64,000 nucleotides of DNA from Petrosia ficiformis (Eukaryota; Porifera; Demospongiae; Haplosclerida; Petrosiidae): contig OX345640.1 in the NCBI GenBank assembly GCA_947044365.1, forward strand, positions 5,692,001-5,756,000, written 5' to 3'. The notes under the pieces are model-generated. The model had not been told where the DNA came from and searched no databases. It was given only the letters and a program-made list of their open reading frames with translations. A program made the position numbers and the translations under genes. Position 1 is the first letter of the stretch. Each line of letters starts with the position of its first letter. Of this stretch, positions 22,388-35,900 are shown piece after piece.

Positions 22388-22606
22388 TCAGTAGAAGATT
22401 GACCTTGATCCTCTATGACAAGATTTCAACAGTGAGCATCTCAGTCGGCACCTGAGCAAATTCATAGTAATACTGTATGGCTGATCATATTTTTGTGACA
22501 CCATGTCAGCCATTCTCTTATACACAATGGTCGCCACTAGACCCATACCACCAGTAGATGGGAAGACAAGTGGAGTAAAGCAACCATGCTCAATTTCCGT
22601 AGCTCG
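22388..22606 (-). pseudogene. Retroelement C-terminal tail fragment
   Basis: A 73-codon frame ending at TGA 22390-22388 reads EIEHGCFTPLVFPSTGGMG, VYKRMADMVSQKYDQPYS and LRCRLRCSLLKS then RGSRS. The HGxFTPLVFxxxGGMG...YKRLAxxxxxKxxxPYS...R..L.FSLLRS..RGxRS layout is one I know from the extreme C-terminus of non-LTR-type retroelement polyproteins in invertebrates. No start codon or RT domain is attached, so it is a 5'-truncated copy. The exact clade is uncertain. Confidence 0.5.
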
Positions 22607-23589
22607 ATCATTATAATTTTCTTTTTATCCTGTTCTCGTTTCTTGTAGCATGGTGAATGGATTTGGAGGAGTATGAAGGTGCATTAGAATTAAAAACCTT
22701 TATATCAAAAAATGCACATTGTCTATTATTCCACAAACCACCAGCAACAACATCTAAGCGAGACTTTAGGTTAAAACCTTCGGTTAATCACGTTATTAAA
22801 CTCAATAAAACCCAGTAATTATTGTAACTACTGCATGAACTCCTCATGATCATAATTATTACATTTGCTCTAACTGTGAAACAATTCCTAATACTTCTCA
22901 TTACTTCTATTTCCACTGCTCCCCAGTTTGAGAAAATACTCATTTTTATTAAAAGAATCACAAAGCAGAAGGTCTATGTAATATCTGGTTGGTATCAATA
23001 TCTGTAGTCATAATTATCTAAAGTATTTATCAGTTTATCAAAATATTGGTAAAACCTCTTATTGATCTTTCTCATCTCACCTACCTTTTTTCATTTTGGA
23101 CCACTTATTCCAACCATCATATTAAAAGGCTTGCAAATGTCAAATTCTCTGCATGTTCTACCCAATGGGAGTGTGACTACCAGCATATCTTTAACTCCTA
23201 CCCTCCTTTTCTGCTGTCACGCAAACTCATCTTTCTCTACAAAATTAATGTACATGTAAATACTTCAGTATCCCTGATCAGAACCTCTTACTCTTTGATC
23301 TTATCATCCTTTAAAACTGAAGGTTAATTCCACATTCTGATTCTTTTCTTCTCAGCTCTATCTCCCACTGGAAGTTTCTTCCTGCTCCAATCAATACTGC
23401 GAAATCTTTTAATTACTATTAATTAATGACATCATTCAATTTATAATCACCTATTGTTTATAAGTAAAGCAGGGCAAAGGAAGGAAGGGTTAGGAAGCGT
23501 CACTCAAGACACCACTTCGAATGTAATTCTTCTAGTACTAATTCATTAAGCATTGGAATGTATATGTACTTGGGCATTATTTAAACCAA
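22607..23589. other. No gene recognised; probably decayed repeat
   Basis: Composition is more balanced than elsewhere and short frames exist on both strands around 23046-23327, but no family motif could be named. Given a retroelement on either side it is probably retroelement debris. Confidence 0.35.
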
Positions 23590-24240
23590 TAGGTATATAT
23601 GACTTTAGGGTTGCTAAAGGCTATTTTTTCTCTGTCGCCTTTATCTACTTCAACCCGCTAGTAACCAGTTGTAAGGTTGATGGTTGTAAACAATTTGACT
23701 CCTGATAGAACGTCAAATGTATCGTCAAATCTAGTAAGGGGTAATGCATCCCTTTCAGTGAGGCTATTCAACCATCTTTAGTCAACACAGAAGTGTGGAG
23801 CTTCATCTTTTTTTTGTGCCATGATAGGAGATGACCACAGACTACCTGAAGGCTCAATGATGTCCTGGCTGGACATATCATTTGGCATGGTTCTGACTAA
23901 TTGTCATTGGTAAAACAAAAAACTCCATGCAGGTGCTGTATTATAGTGTATGTAGTACTTTGTTGAACATACTGGGACACAGACTCTTGGAGATGACAGA
24001 GTTCACCAACATGTAACAATGGTTGTACATTGTAGTAACTTAGGGGTTGAGAACTCTCACAAATAATACCTCTATGCATCATGAAGGTATTTTTAGGATT
24101 TAGTAGGAAATTTTTTTTCAAGATTACTTGGACTAGCGCTTCGACGTGGTACCTCGAGAAACAGTAATCATTTAGTACAGGAAACATGATAATTATACAC
24201 TTGGATTGCACGATGGCTTGACATGACAATCTCACTGTTG
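23590..24240 (-). pseudogene. Ty3/gypsy pol fragment (reverse transcriptase start)
   Basis: On the - strand a frame from about 24235 to 23897 carries the protease-RT linker (NFLLNPKNTFMMHRGIICES), then from about 23893 IIEPSGSLWSSPIMAQKKDE, FCVD, a stop, RWLNSLTERDALPLTRFDD and VLSGVKLFTTINLTTGY, followed by another stop. This is the N-terminal RT pattern of Ty3/gypsy (SPWSSP, FCVDYRxLN, LPRIDD, LDLxxGY). The first catalytic Asp of the LDL block is replaced by Asn (TTINL), so the enzyme is dead even apart from the stops. Neither integrase nor LTRs were found. Confidence 0.75.
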
Positions 24241-24439
24241 CTTCTTTTTTGCTCTGCAGTTCCCAACAGTTGGGTCCAGCATGGTCACGATGAAGAAATA
24301 GCTGAGTACGATCTTGATGCTTAAATTGAGTCAGCTAATTTTGCTATTTGCTTTTATAGACCATCAATTGAATGGCATTATCTGCTTATTCTTCTTATTT
24401 CTTGGTGCTCCGGTGCTTTTTGAACATGTGCAACTGTGT

Positions 24440-24500
24440 GATGAAAGTGTTTGTGTGCAATTTTGATGGATTTTGAAAAACAAGCTCAGTTCTCTGAGGG
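24440..24500. repeat. Solo end of the ttaaccct TIR family
   Basis: ttttgaaaaacaagctcagt followed by tctctgagggttaa matches the right end of the element at 25698-26268. Confidence 0.45.
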
Positions 24501-25697
24501 TTAAGATATGCAATATTATAACTCCATTCCACCTTTTGAGAAAACCGGAGTGATCTAATTAAAATGTATGGTGTTTATTACGAGTGTCCTTGAACATGCA
24601 CACTTCAAGATCATGTTTTGTTATGTGCATCTAAAGAAATCTGTAAGGAAACATGTCAAATGAACAGACATGACATGTTTCTATGTTATTCTGAGAAACA
24701 TGTCGTGTCTTCATGTTTCTAGTGATAAATGTGTCATATTTTCTTACAGGTTTTTCTTGGTGAACATTAGGAAACACATTGCTTTTTGTAGTGAGCATCA
24801 ATGAATATAAGAGAGGAATAACAAAATGATGATAGTAATAATACTATTAATTTTCATTACATGTTCATTCCACACATCACAACATTTTGGGGGACAAGTC
24901 TGAAATCCTTGTAGTAATGAGAATTGGGAGAAAAGGAAGAATCAAAGAGGATATTTTAACAAGAAACACTCCTAATACAATTAACACACACCGTGGAATA
25001 CATATTAAATATTAGTTTGCTCACATAATTAGAGTGATGTATGATACTTGTATATGACAGTACTGGCTTTTGCGGGTATCAATACACTGCATGGAGTCTA
25101 GTAGACTTGGTTTTTCTAATTTGCCTGATTTCATACCCATAAGCAACTACAACAAGGTAGTGTGCATAACTTTGATTGCCATTTGTTGACAACTACAACC
25201 AAACACAACATAAATTTTATATTTTATAAGCATTTCAACTATTCTTTTGAATAATTTGAATATCATGATACTGAATTATATCATAATATTAGGCGATACA
25301 CAATATTAATTTGTATCACACATCCCTATATTCACATACCTATCATAATAATTTTGGAGTAGTAGTACATGTATAATACCTGCTGGATGAGAAATTTTGA
25401 TCCCTTGGAAATAATATGATAAAATGCTTGCTTATTAAACACCCAGGTTCATGAATATGTATACATATATGAGAAGTACTATGTATGCAAATGTGCCTAT
25501 GTGACAAGCAAGTGCAGGCAGCCACAATTTTCGCTGAACATTCCTACAAATTAATCACATGACAGATTGTATAAATTTTGATGTTCAATCCCTTGACTGC
25601 TTTTCTAAGTTTTCTTGGCCATAATGAACCAGAAAATAATGATCATTCTTGCAAAGGACATTATAGAAAAAAATGTATGTGTGAACAATTGCCAACC
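24501..25697. other. No gene seen
   Basis: AT-rich spacer. A local inverted pattern around acatgtcgtgtcttcatgtt and its neighbour near 24650-24750 is noted; nothing else recognised. Confidence 0.4.
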
Positions 25698-26268
25698 AGT
25701 TTAACCCTGAGAGGACTGATGTCACATATATGTGACATTTCACCCCTACGTGGTTTGGAGTGTGTTCCTAGTGTGTCAGGCACAAGCCCATGACAATGGC
25801 TAAAAAAGTTTGTGGTTTTTTGGGAGCCCTTTGGCCTAAATAACGACTACGTGGAGAGTTTTAAAGGGGGTGTCCCCCCGTTAATGGGGGGTTTGAAGGG
25901 GGATGTGTCCCTCACCGCCCACACAAATTGTGGTTTTAGTGACCACGCCCATCCACTCTGGTGGGTACCTGAGGCATTTCCCTTGCTGCAAAACCTGAAA
26001 TCATGGGTGTAGCTGGTGCCAACATGCAGTTAGGTCATTTTGTTTGCCCCTGTTCCAGTCAAAGAAGGGAGAGCACTGCATTTGATTTAATCCCACGAAG
26101 CGCTTGGGGACCGGTAAGCAAGTTGCTAGAAGTAGTACTCCATGTTGAAAAAGGAGCCAAGTTTGGGGTAGAGAAAGTGAACGGTGGCCAAAATATATGC
26201 AATGGAGGTGCCAGTGTTGGAAATGGGAAGAATTTTGAAAAACAAACTCAGTCCTCTAAGGGTTAATT
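25698..26268. mobile_element. TIR element (ttaaccctgagaggactg family), ~570 bp
   Basis: Left end ttaaccctgagaggactgat and right end actcagtcctctaagggtta are inverted matches. Interior is richer in G (runs such as ggggtgtccccccg and a palindromic tgtcacatatatgtgaca near the left end). Fragments of its interior lie at 19160-19245 and, inverted, at about 56510-56610. Short frames inside are not conserved. Read as a non-autonomous DNA transposon. Confidence 0.6.
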
Positions 26269-27867
26269 AAGACACGATTACAGCTATATTTAAATCGACA
26301 AATCAGATCTGATTATAGGTAATTAGTATAATGAAATGCATAATATGTAACCCAATTTGATTTTGAAAATACACATACCTCCCGATAGCATGAACAGATC
26401 AGCACCAGTATATATACTCAGAAGTGTGCCACAAAGGATGGTTGGTGGGTGGAATCAATAGATTACTGCATCTACTTTTTATACAGATTTAAACCCTAAC
26501 ATCAAGAGAACCTATGGTTTGGCAAATATCTGCTAAAATATGGACATATTCATGCCAGACTTCAAGAGCCATACAGTATACCACATGTGCAATAATTCTA
26601 TTTTAACCCTTTATTCCTAGATTTTTCTCATTAGATGATGATAAAGGCTCAGTGGTTCGTTTGTTATGGCAGTAAATAACTAACTCTAATATTAATATGA
26701 TTCATAATTATGTATTATGCATTACTTTTAGCTCCTGTGGGATTTAGCCCTGCTGTAAATCTACCACAGATGATAACGTATATGTGTCGTAGATAGTATT
26801 TGTCATGCTGTTAAATTCAGTAAAGGCTTCAGAAGAAAACGTTCTATTTTTCAATTTCTAGCTCTACCCATGTGATTGAAGCACAAAACTGTTTTCAAAT
26901 TTCTTAAGTTTTGATTTAGTTTCGTCCTCAGACTCCACCCTTTTTGAGATCGAACAACGGGGAGGGAGTCTTTTGTCGCAGGTGTTGGTAAAAAAAGACT
27001 ACATGTAAAACTGTGAATATCATTATTTCTACTTTTAATTTTATACAATATTTATTCTACTACTTTGTCGTCAACTGACCAGATTTGGGGAGCCTGTCCA
27101 TTCCCCAAAATTTATGACCGTTGTTGAACATCATATGTAGTCTAAAAAGACAAAAGAGTAACAATAACAGGGCACTTTCACTCACCATCTAATATTCATA
27201 GTTCATGTTGCCTAATTTCATACCAACACCTGCAACAAAATTCCAGATTCTCCAGAACTGGAACAAAAATGTTTGCTCGGGCGGATACTTGTTTTGATTT
27301 TAACCCTGCAGTAGGAATTGGAGTGTAAGTTGTAATGTGCACACACACATACATATTATAATCTCAGTATAATAATTGTAATAGTTATTGTAGCACGTAT
27401 ACATAATATTATAATAAAATTATACTTTCCCTCCTATATACATATAGCTTGTAATGACAGTTACTGTGTATAATGAATATACTCATAGTGCAGAACCCTG
27501 CAAGTGGTATTGAGAAACAAGAACGATTACTAACAAGTAGACAATACTTGACTGTAATAATGAGAATGAGCATGATGTAAAACCACACCTACAGCTTTAT
27601 TAATAATTGGTAATTCATTACATTGTGTGAGTCATTTACTGTAGCATGCATAGATCTAGACCAGTTATTTTATAACTATTATAACTAGTGTACTGCAATT
27701 ACTATATATAACTAGAATGAAGTATTTGTTACTTAACTATATAAAACGCTTTTAGAAATTTTAATATACAATGCACATATATTAATTATTATCTATTACA
27801 TGTACATGTGTATATTTAATCATAGGGAATTATAATTTTTTGAATTATAAGTCACCTTTTGCTATGC
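26269..27867. other. No gene seen
   Basis: AT-rich spacer; stops in all frames. The block 26850-27060 has a 65-codon frame on the - strand without a recognisable motif. Confidence 0.4.
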
Positions 27868-28437
27868 ACAGACAATGACCTTTATCTGTAGACACAAAAT
27901 GAGTTTAACTGAGTACCTACGCTATGTATGTACACAATGACCTTTATCTGTAGACACAAAATGAGTTTAACTGAGTACCTACGCTATGTATGTACACAAT
28001 GACCTTTATCTGCAGACACAAAATGAGTTTAACTAAGTACCTACGCTATGTATGTACACAATGACCTTTATCTGTAGACACAAAGTGAGTTTAACTGAGT
28101 ACCTACGCTATGTATGTACACAATGACCTTTATCTGTAGACACAAAATGAACTTTAACTGAATAAGTGTACCCTATGTATGTACACAATGACCTTTATCT
28201 GTAGACACAAAGTGAGTTTAACTGAGTACCTATGCTATGTATGTACACAATGACCTTTATCTGTAGACACAAAGTGAGTTTAACTGAGTACCTACGCTAT
28301 GTATGTACACAATGACCTTTATCTGTAGACACAAAATGAACTTTAACTGAATAAGTGTACCCTATGTATGTACACAATGACCTTTATCTGTAGACACAAA
28401 GTGAGTGTAACTAAGTAACCACCCTATGTATGTACAC
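27868..28437. repeat. Minisatellite, ~62-bp unit, 9 copies
   Basis: Unit with acaatgacctttatctgtag, acacaaaatgagtttaactg and agtacctacgctatgtatgt. The gacctttatctg landmark falls near 27877, 27939, 28001, 28063, 28125, 28189, 28249, 28311 and 28378. Two copies (about 28141-28180 and 28330-28372) carry a longer variant with aactttaactgaataagtg, spaced three units apart, so a higher-order period of about 187 bp is superimposed. Confidence 0.92.
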
Positions 28438-28709
28438 AATAACAAATTGTTCCTTCCTGTGCATATTATCTTATTCTGAAGATATCAATAACAGCCTTTG
28501 TATATGGTAGTAGGGTGTATTTTTGTTTGTGCATTTATGACTAGTCTTTTTACCATATAGCTATAATAACCAGACAAAATTTGATTATCTTTGTATTTCA
28601 TGTTTCTAACTTGAAATGAAGTAGTACTGAGGTAACTACTCATCTGTTAATATAACCAATTCATTTTTATAGTGTACATGTGTACAGATGTAGACCTACA
28701 TCAATATGT

Positions 28710-28940
28710 ATACTCTGTGAACAGCAAAACATCTATGTATGTGGATACACACAGTAAAAATTAGGTTATTTTAACCTTCAGTTGGTTATAGAATTTTCAA
28801 TGCTGATTTATTTTTCTTGCTAGGTAATATTAATTTTACAAGTCACAGCTCATTTGATCTACATTGACTAGTAAAGTACATGTCACAACAAGGCGTATGG
28901 TAACAAACACATTGTAGCTATATACATGTCTATATATATA

Positions 28941-29021
<81 letters not shown>

Positions 29022-30535
29022 TATATATGTATATGTACAACGTGTGGAGTATTATTAGTATTCCAATTCCAACATCTGCTACATGTAGCTCATTTCAGAG
29101 TAATTATGTATGTACATAAATTTGTGCTGTGATGTACTCCATAGATATTTGAAAAGTCAGCACATGTATGTATCTATTATGGGATTTACATGTTTAAAGT
29201 GCATGTACATTGTATTTTTTTGTTACCATTCTTTATTATGATGTTTACGTTATATAATAGTCAATATAGATCAAAATCTAAAGAAATAAATTACTACTCA
29301 TAACCATTACCTAGCTAGACAAGAAAGCAGCATTGATTTATGTAGTCTCAGGAGGAATTAAAAATCATGTAACCAAATGACGGGTAAAATAACCCATTCA
29401 TTTTTACAGTGCAGTACCTGTCATTATTAAGTTTACATACTATCGCTGTACTTCCATTGACTACAGTGTACTTTGTGAGTGAAGTACACTGTACTTTGAA
29501 TGTACTACACATTGGTACTATGCTATCGCATACAAATGTAAAGGGAATTCACACATTACGATATATGATTTTAGTACTACTTAGATTACTGGTTAAGTCA
29601 TGTAGACAACATGCAACAAACTTTCCTCTTGCACTTCTAATAGGTTTACACATGACTCACTATCATGGGATTTACCAATATAAGCCTTTGAAACACATGG
29701 GATCCTCATGTTAGTCCTCAGTCAAGCCCATCCACATTATGAAATTTTTGATAATCATGCATCAAAATCTATACTCTGGAACACTATGTATGTGGATACA
29801 CACAGTAAAAAGTAATACATGTAAGTTGTTTTAACCTTCAGTTGGTTATAGAAGTTTCAGTTTCCTCCATGCTGAATTTCACAAGTCACAGTTCATTTGA
29901 TCTGCGTGACTAGTAAAGTACATGTCATAATAAGGCATATGGCACAATGTAGCTATATATGTCTAATGTGTACAACCTGTGGTGTATTCCAATTCCAAAA
30001 TCTGCTACATGAAGCTCATTCCAGAGTAATTAATTAATATGTATATACATTTGTGCTGTGATGTACTCCAGAGATATTTGAAAAGTCAGCACATGTATGT
30101 AACAATTATGGGATTTACATGTTTAAAGTGCATGTACATTGCATTTTTTTTGTTACCATTCTTTATTATGGCATTTACCGTATATAATAGTCAATATAGA
30201 TCAAAATCTAAAGAAATAAATTGCTACTCCTATAACCATCACCTAGCTGGACAAGAAAGCAGCATTGATTTATGTAGTCTCAGGAGGAATTAAAAATCAT
30301 GTAACCAAATGACAGTTATAATAACCCGTTCATTTTTACAGTGCAGTACCTGTCATTATTAAGTTTACATACTATCACTGTACTTCATTGACTACAGTGT
30401 ACATACTTTGTAAGTAAGTACACTGTACTTTGAATGTACTACACACTAGTACTATGCTATCACATACAAATGTAAAGGGAATTCACACATTACTATATAT
30501 GATTTTAGTACTACTTAGATGTAGTGTAGACTATT
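28710..30535. repeat. Tandem duplication of a ~1.05-kb block holding TIR elements
   Basis: The block from gtatgtggatacacacagta (28737) recurs from 29789, followed in both by a ctgtaaaaa-family element (28750-29412; 29803-30346), and by cctgtcattattaagtttac with the same trailing sequence. The first block carries a long (TA)n run at about 28932-29030 that is absent from the second, so the expansion came after duplication. Open frames at 29409-29714 and 30039-30293 are not conserved coding sequence. Confidence 0.8.
28932..29030. repeat. (TA)n microsatellite
   Basis: About 100 bases of nearly pure TA with two attata interruptions, inside the first copy of the duplicated block. Confidence 0.9.
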
Positions 30536-30592
30536 ACCTTATCAAACTATAGGTCCCATCATAGTATGTAAACTTAATAAAGTCAGGTATAA
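30347..30592. mobile_element. Short TIR element (~245 bp)
   Basis: tacctgtcattattaagttt at the left and its inverted match (aaacttaataaagtcaggta) at the right end bound a non-coding segment. The first copy of the duplicated block (from 29409) keeps only the left part, since it diverges after ttagattactg. Confidence 0.55.
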
Positions 30593-32141
30593 TTATACTG
30601 TATAAAAATGTAAACAATACATATTAATAATTATTAAGAGCACATGCATAACACATGATGCATTGAGACATACACAGCATAATGTGTGTGTGTTGTATCA
30701 CTTTGCACTCTACTATACTGTTACTAGCATACTATATAATAGTACTATCAGTATTGTTACTTTGTACTGTAAACGCTGCCATTTTGTACAGGAATCAGTA
30801 AACATTGCTAGTTTATATGAATAATATCTTCAGCTGGATACCAAACTCAATGAAAGTAACAATTTGTAAGTTTGATCAAAATTATTTTGGGGGAAATGTC
30901 CCTTCTTAGAAATATGGTCAGGGAGGTGTATAATAAATTAATTAGCAAAAAAAATTAAAATTACCACTTCCATATAACAACAGCTATAGAGTAAATAAAC
31001 TAAACTTAAGTAGGGTTGTTATAAACAAGTAGCTATTGAATTTGAACCTAATGACGTTTGGCAGCATCAAACAATCATAAATAAAAATGAATAATAAAAA
31101 AAGAATAATAAAAAAATATGGGTAAAGTGAAAGATGTAAGGATGTCAAAACCTAGCAAACAAGTTCAAGATAGTTAACACAAGTGTTAACAATCAAGGTC
31201 AGGTCAAATGTCAACAAAGTTGACCAAGCTACTTCCATGAAACTCTACGTAAGTACAGCTACTTCATCTTTTGCATTTAGCAAAGTAGTGACTTGTTTAA
31301 TTTGGCTGACATTTCACCTGGCCTATTAAGGTCAGGTCAAATTTCAACAAAATTAGATCATACCATTACGTTTTGATTGATTGTATAATCAGAACTGTAT
31401 ACATATAATATGTACGGCCTCCCTATATATTATATATAAATGTACAAATGTACCACAGCAAAGGGTCCATGTACTTATTGTACGACCAGACCCACCACAT
31501 AATGATTGTTTGGATGAGCAGGAGTATACCAATAGTTAGATAAAATTGAATTTACTGTGAAAAAAAATAACATCTTTGAGAGAGGAGAGAAGTAAATTCC
31601 CGAGGTAAGCAGCATTAGGAAGAAAGAGTGAGTAGCTTTCAAATTTAAGGGATGAGTAGAGTAAAGTGAGATAGCTAACCCTCAACCTCAGCAAGATATA
31701 GTAATCTATATAGATTATAATTATTATTTAATTCATCCATAAAGCAGTAATATACCCTGGCTAAAAAGAGTAGATAAAAATGTTTTAAAATATATTGTGA
31801 TATTTGGTAGTGTATTACCATTTGCCGCAGACCTACAATTAGTTATGATGTAATTAACTAATAGTCACAATGCCTCACTAAAATTGGCTTTATTTATGAT
31901 TAACAATACTCCAGCACTTCATACTTTTACTTGGCAACCTGTTCAAATGACACTTACAAAGAAGAAAACGAGTTGAAGAAATATCAAAATAAACTGAAAA
32001 GTAATTGTGTATGTGTAAAAGTAGCTGTTATACTTATCGTCTATAAATCTGCATGGATTTCTACAGTAACAAAACTTAAACTGAAACAAAATTATGAAGA
32101 TCTTAGCCTTAAAATATTTTCCAAATTGATCATAAAAAAAT
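30593..32141. other. Spacer 3' of copy B with a foldback-family fragment
   Basis: No gene seen. At about 31085-31260 aagatgtaaggatgtcaaaa, cctagcaaacaag, ccaagctacttccatgaa and ctacgtaagtac are a diverged half of the foldback family seen at 44740-45921 and 62597-63970. The rest is AT-rich spacer. Confidence 0.5.
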
Positions 32142-32632
32142 TTATTCTCTTGCTTCAATAGTATTGCTTATTCTTGATGTAGTTAATGTAGCTAACTTGA
32201 TGTCAGATGGTTCTTCACTTTCCACGTGAAGTAGTACTTTCATTTTCTGTATAAAACTTTTCCACTCGATGATAGCAAGTAGAAACATCAGTGGCATTAA
32301 TGTATAAAACAAAAATACATGTGTAATAGCCAGACCTCTATAACTATACTTCTCTATTCCATCTTTACTACAAGTGGTCATGTCATCATCGTTATCCATA
32401 ATATATCCTGGTGTTTCACATAAGAGGTGACGATAAAGAGCTGCTATCCATTCATTAGTACCTGATATTAAAACAGCGTAGTATATACCAGAAACTGTGG
32501 ATATAATACTAACAAGACACAGAAGAAAAATTAGTTTTTTTTCTGCAGTATCAATAACATCATTATGTCTCCATATAGAACATCCATACCTCTGTATAAT
32601 TATAGACATGAAGAATAAAATTCCGACACAAA

Positions 32633-32670
<38 letters not shown>

Positions 32671-32923
32671 TGACATCATCCCTTTGATGTGGTGAGGTCT
32701 ATATATTTCCTGTCTGACCACTCTGTGTACACTACGGAGGAGATGTCACCATCATTCAATATATTGTATATAGTATCCTAGTAGGTCCTATGTACTGAAT
32801 ATAGGACCCTTGTTTTGTGTCTTCGGAAGTGATATAGCCTTCGCAGGCTTGAGCTATATCACATTCTCAGACACAAATTCAGGTCCTATATTTTGTATAT
32901 AGGACGTATCAGCATACTATGTA

Positions 32924-32955
<32 letters not shown>

Positions 32956-35900
32956 TTATTTTCTGTCACTAAAGTACTCCAAACAGTATACTAGGTGTTA
33001 CAATATAATACAAATACATTACATAATCATATTGTTATATAGTGTGGATTTTCTACATAATATTATGAAGCCGGCTGGATACTAAAATATATATACTTAT
33101 CAAACATTGCATAAAAACTGTATTGATAATAACCACATTTTTGGCAACTACATATCCATGTTCAATTGCTCAATATAATCTTTTTATGTTCAAGAGTCAT
33201 GAGCATATGCGGTTATAACTTCCTTTTACATCATGGCATGGATACGCAACAAAGACATTTCCACTCAGCATTACTTGCCAAATCCAGCAGTGTATTATGA
33301 TCGCATCAGTCCCTGAACTTAAGTGCTCAAACTTTCCTCCCAAGGCATGCAGGTATACACAAGGTAAGCAAGCACTCACACTCATCCAATGATGCAATTG
33401 AATCCCACTATGTACTGAGAAGCCTCAGTGGGTGTGGTTGATGAACCACAGGTCTAAAGACTGAATTCATCGAACCATAGGGTCTTTTGTCATTAGTGTT
33501 ATAATACTCCTCCTTTCCAACCTCCTTGGTAATGCTCCCCACAACTACTACTGTCATTGTGGATCCTCGTTCTGGGTTTTTAGGGAAATTCATTAGGGGC
33601 TTCTCAGTACATAATGGCAGTATTCTCGTTAGGCCTTTTTGTGGTGGTGTTGCACCACCAATATTACTGTCTGCACCACCAAAAGAGGTTCAAATTTCAA
33701 TTTTGCACCGCCAAACATTGTTATACTTAATTGCCATGAAACCACATGATATTAACACCCAACCTACAAACCACATTGTTTTAAAAGATCAAATAAACTC
33801 AACTTTGAAGATAAATCGTGTTTATATGTATTTAAAAGCGTGGATGGCACCACCAAATATGAAAATCCTGGCGAGAACACTACATAATGTGTTCAATGTA
33901 ATTTTTCCACTGTTGACTTCTGAGAGTCCTGAACTTGAACAGGGTTGATTATTATACAATTGCCATGGAAAGTTTGCAATATTTCCATGTGAACCATGTA
34001 GTATCACACCTAGTGTGTTAACTGTAAACAGTAACAGTACACTATTTTCTCTTTTGTGACTTACCATTTGAATATTAAAGATTATGATGGACAACAGGAA
34101 TACTCCAAGACTACAAAGGAATATTACAGGAAACAGTAAATAAATCACAAGAAAGTCAGAATTTCTCGTTGTGCAAATGAATGATGGAAACCCAATTGGA
34201 ACGTTAGAGAAATCCTCGTGAGTAGTTGTAACTATTACATAAGGTATAACCAAGATGAATGCTATATTGGAAAGGTAGAGAGAGAGTATATAATGGTATT
34301 GCAGCATAGTATTATACAATCACGTTTCTAATCATTTAACTGTACACAAGATGTTAATCATATGTGTTTTAATGTAATAGTTGTGCTTAAAGCTATAGAA
34401 CAGCATGAAAGTTAAAAATGAAAATTATTAATAATTATTTATTATTGATACAATTATTACTAGTCCTAAATTCGCAAGGTAGGATGATACAAAATTCAAA
34501 TCTAAAACCTTTTTTTTAGCTCTAGGAAGCTATACATTCACTGACTGCTATACTATGTGTGACAAGATGGGCAAATAAAAATATTAGTGTATAATCAGGC
34601 AAAAATACAGCTCTCTAAACATAGTGTGTATGGTCACATTTATTTTGCTGTCAAAAAAAAATTATAAGTTTAAATAAATAAAAATTATTGTAAGATAGAT
34701 GATAACTGATGATTAATATCAACAGGGTTCTATCCCTCCCTCCTTGGTCATTCTACTGTGTAGAATATAGAATCAGAATAAATATTGATATATAGCACAT
34801 ACAGTACCTAATCATTTATAATAGATCTGAATGACCATGCAGGTTTTCACTGTAACAATGACTTTAACTGGACTTGCCAGTCCGTAATATATACAATCTT
34901 TTTGAGTGTATCGGTAATACACTTACCACTTGCAAATGGAAAGATATGAATCCATTTTTCCAAATGTTGATGACTATGTGCATGACTTGGAAACAAGAGC
35001 TTCCACAACAACACTGCCGCAAGTACAACCCAAAACCATGGAATAATTAAGACAACGACATTTACAATACCTATTAATAATTTAATAAATAATCATAATT
35101 ATTATTTATGATCGGAATAATAATCATTACAGTTATTACTTATATCATTAAATTTTTTTAATGTACATCACAAGGAGATAAAAAAAAAAAACAAATTAAG
35201 GCATACCTGGTACAATATATACGCTTATCATTAACATCACTTAGGGTAGGAGCATATAAGAGCTTCTGTGACTAACCCACATCGATCATAGTAAATATAA
35301 TACAGATTCATGGGTAAACATTTGCTACAATAATAATTTTAGAAACACTACAAAAAGGAAAGTATACCCAACACTCTTAATAAGTTAACTGACAATAAGA
35401 TATAATGATGATAATGACTGACAATAAGAGACAGTTCATGATCATTTATATAAGGAGAAAACGTGTTGATAATTTCTGGACAAATAAGTTGCCCACTAGA
35501 GCAAAATCAATAATGGCAAACTCATATATTAATTCCAATTTTATAAAACCTCTGAATGCAAACATTATTGCAAGTTCGACAATAAAATTAATTTCGTTTT
35601 ATTAATAAAAAATTGAAGCTCCATACAATATTATGCCTTGACATAAGCAATTAATTTCTTTGGGTGTGTGACACAAACAACACTAAAAACTAGTAAAAAG
35701 CCAAAACTCTGTTAAAGTAAAATATATTGAAGTATCTCTATGATTGCTTTGTGGTGTTTAGTGATATGTATCTATCAATCATTCCTGATGGTACCAGCGT
35801 CTCATTACGTGCCGTAATGAAGTAACTTCCTTTCTACAACAATTAGTCAAACCCATAGGAAAGCAATCACCCTACTGGCCATAATTATTTGATTGTAGTT

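Noticed and set aside
23046..23327. 93- and 65-codon + strand frames
   Set aside because: Overlapping frames without motif in a stretch flanked by retroelement debris; likely decayed repeat.
29409..30293. Frames of 101 and 84 codons in the tandem duplicated block
   Set aside because: The two blocks are near-duplicates, yet the frames differ between them; they lie in TIR-element sequence.
33526..33948. 140-codon + strand frame in intron 10 of copy B
   Set aside because: It crosses a short TIR element and a gcaccacc-rich stretch, has no counterpart in introns 10 of A, C or D, and no recognisable motif.
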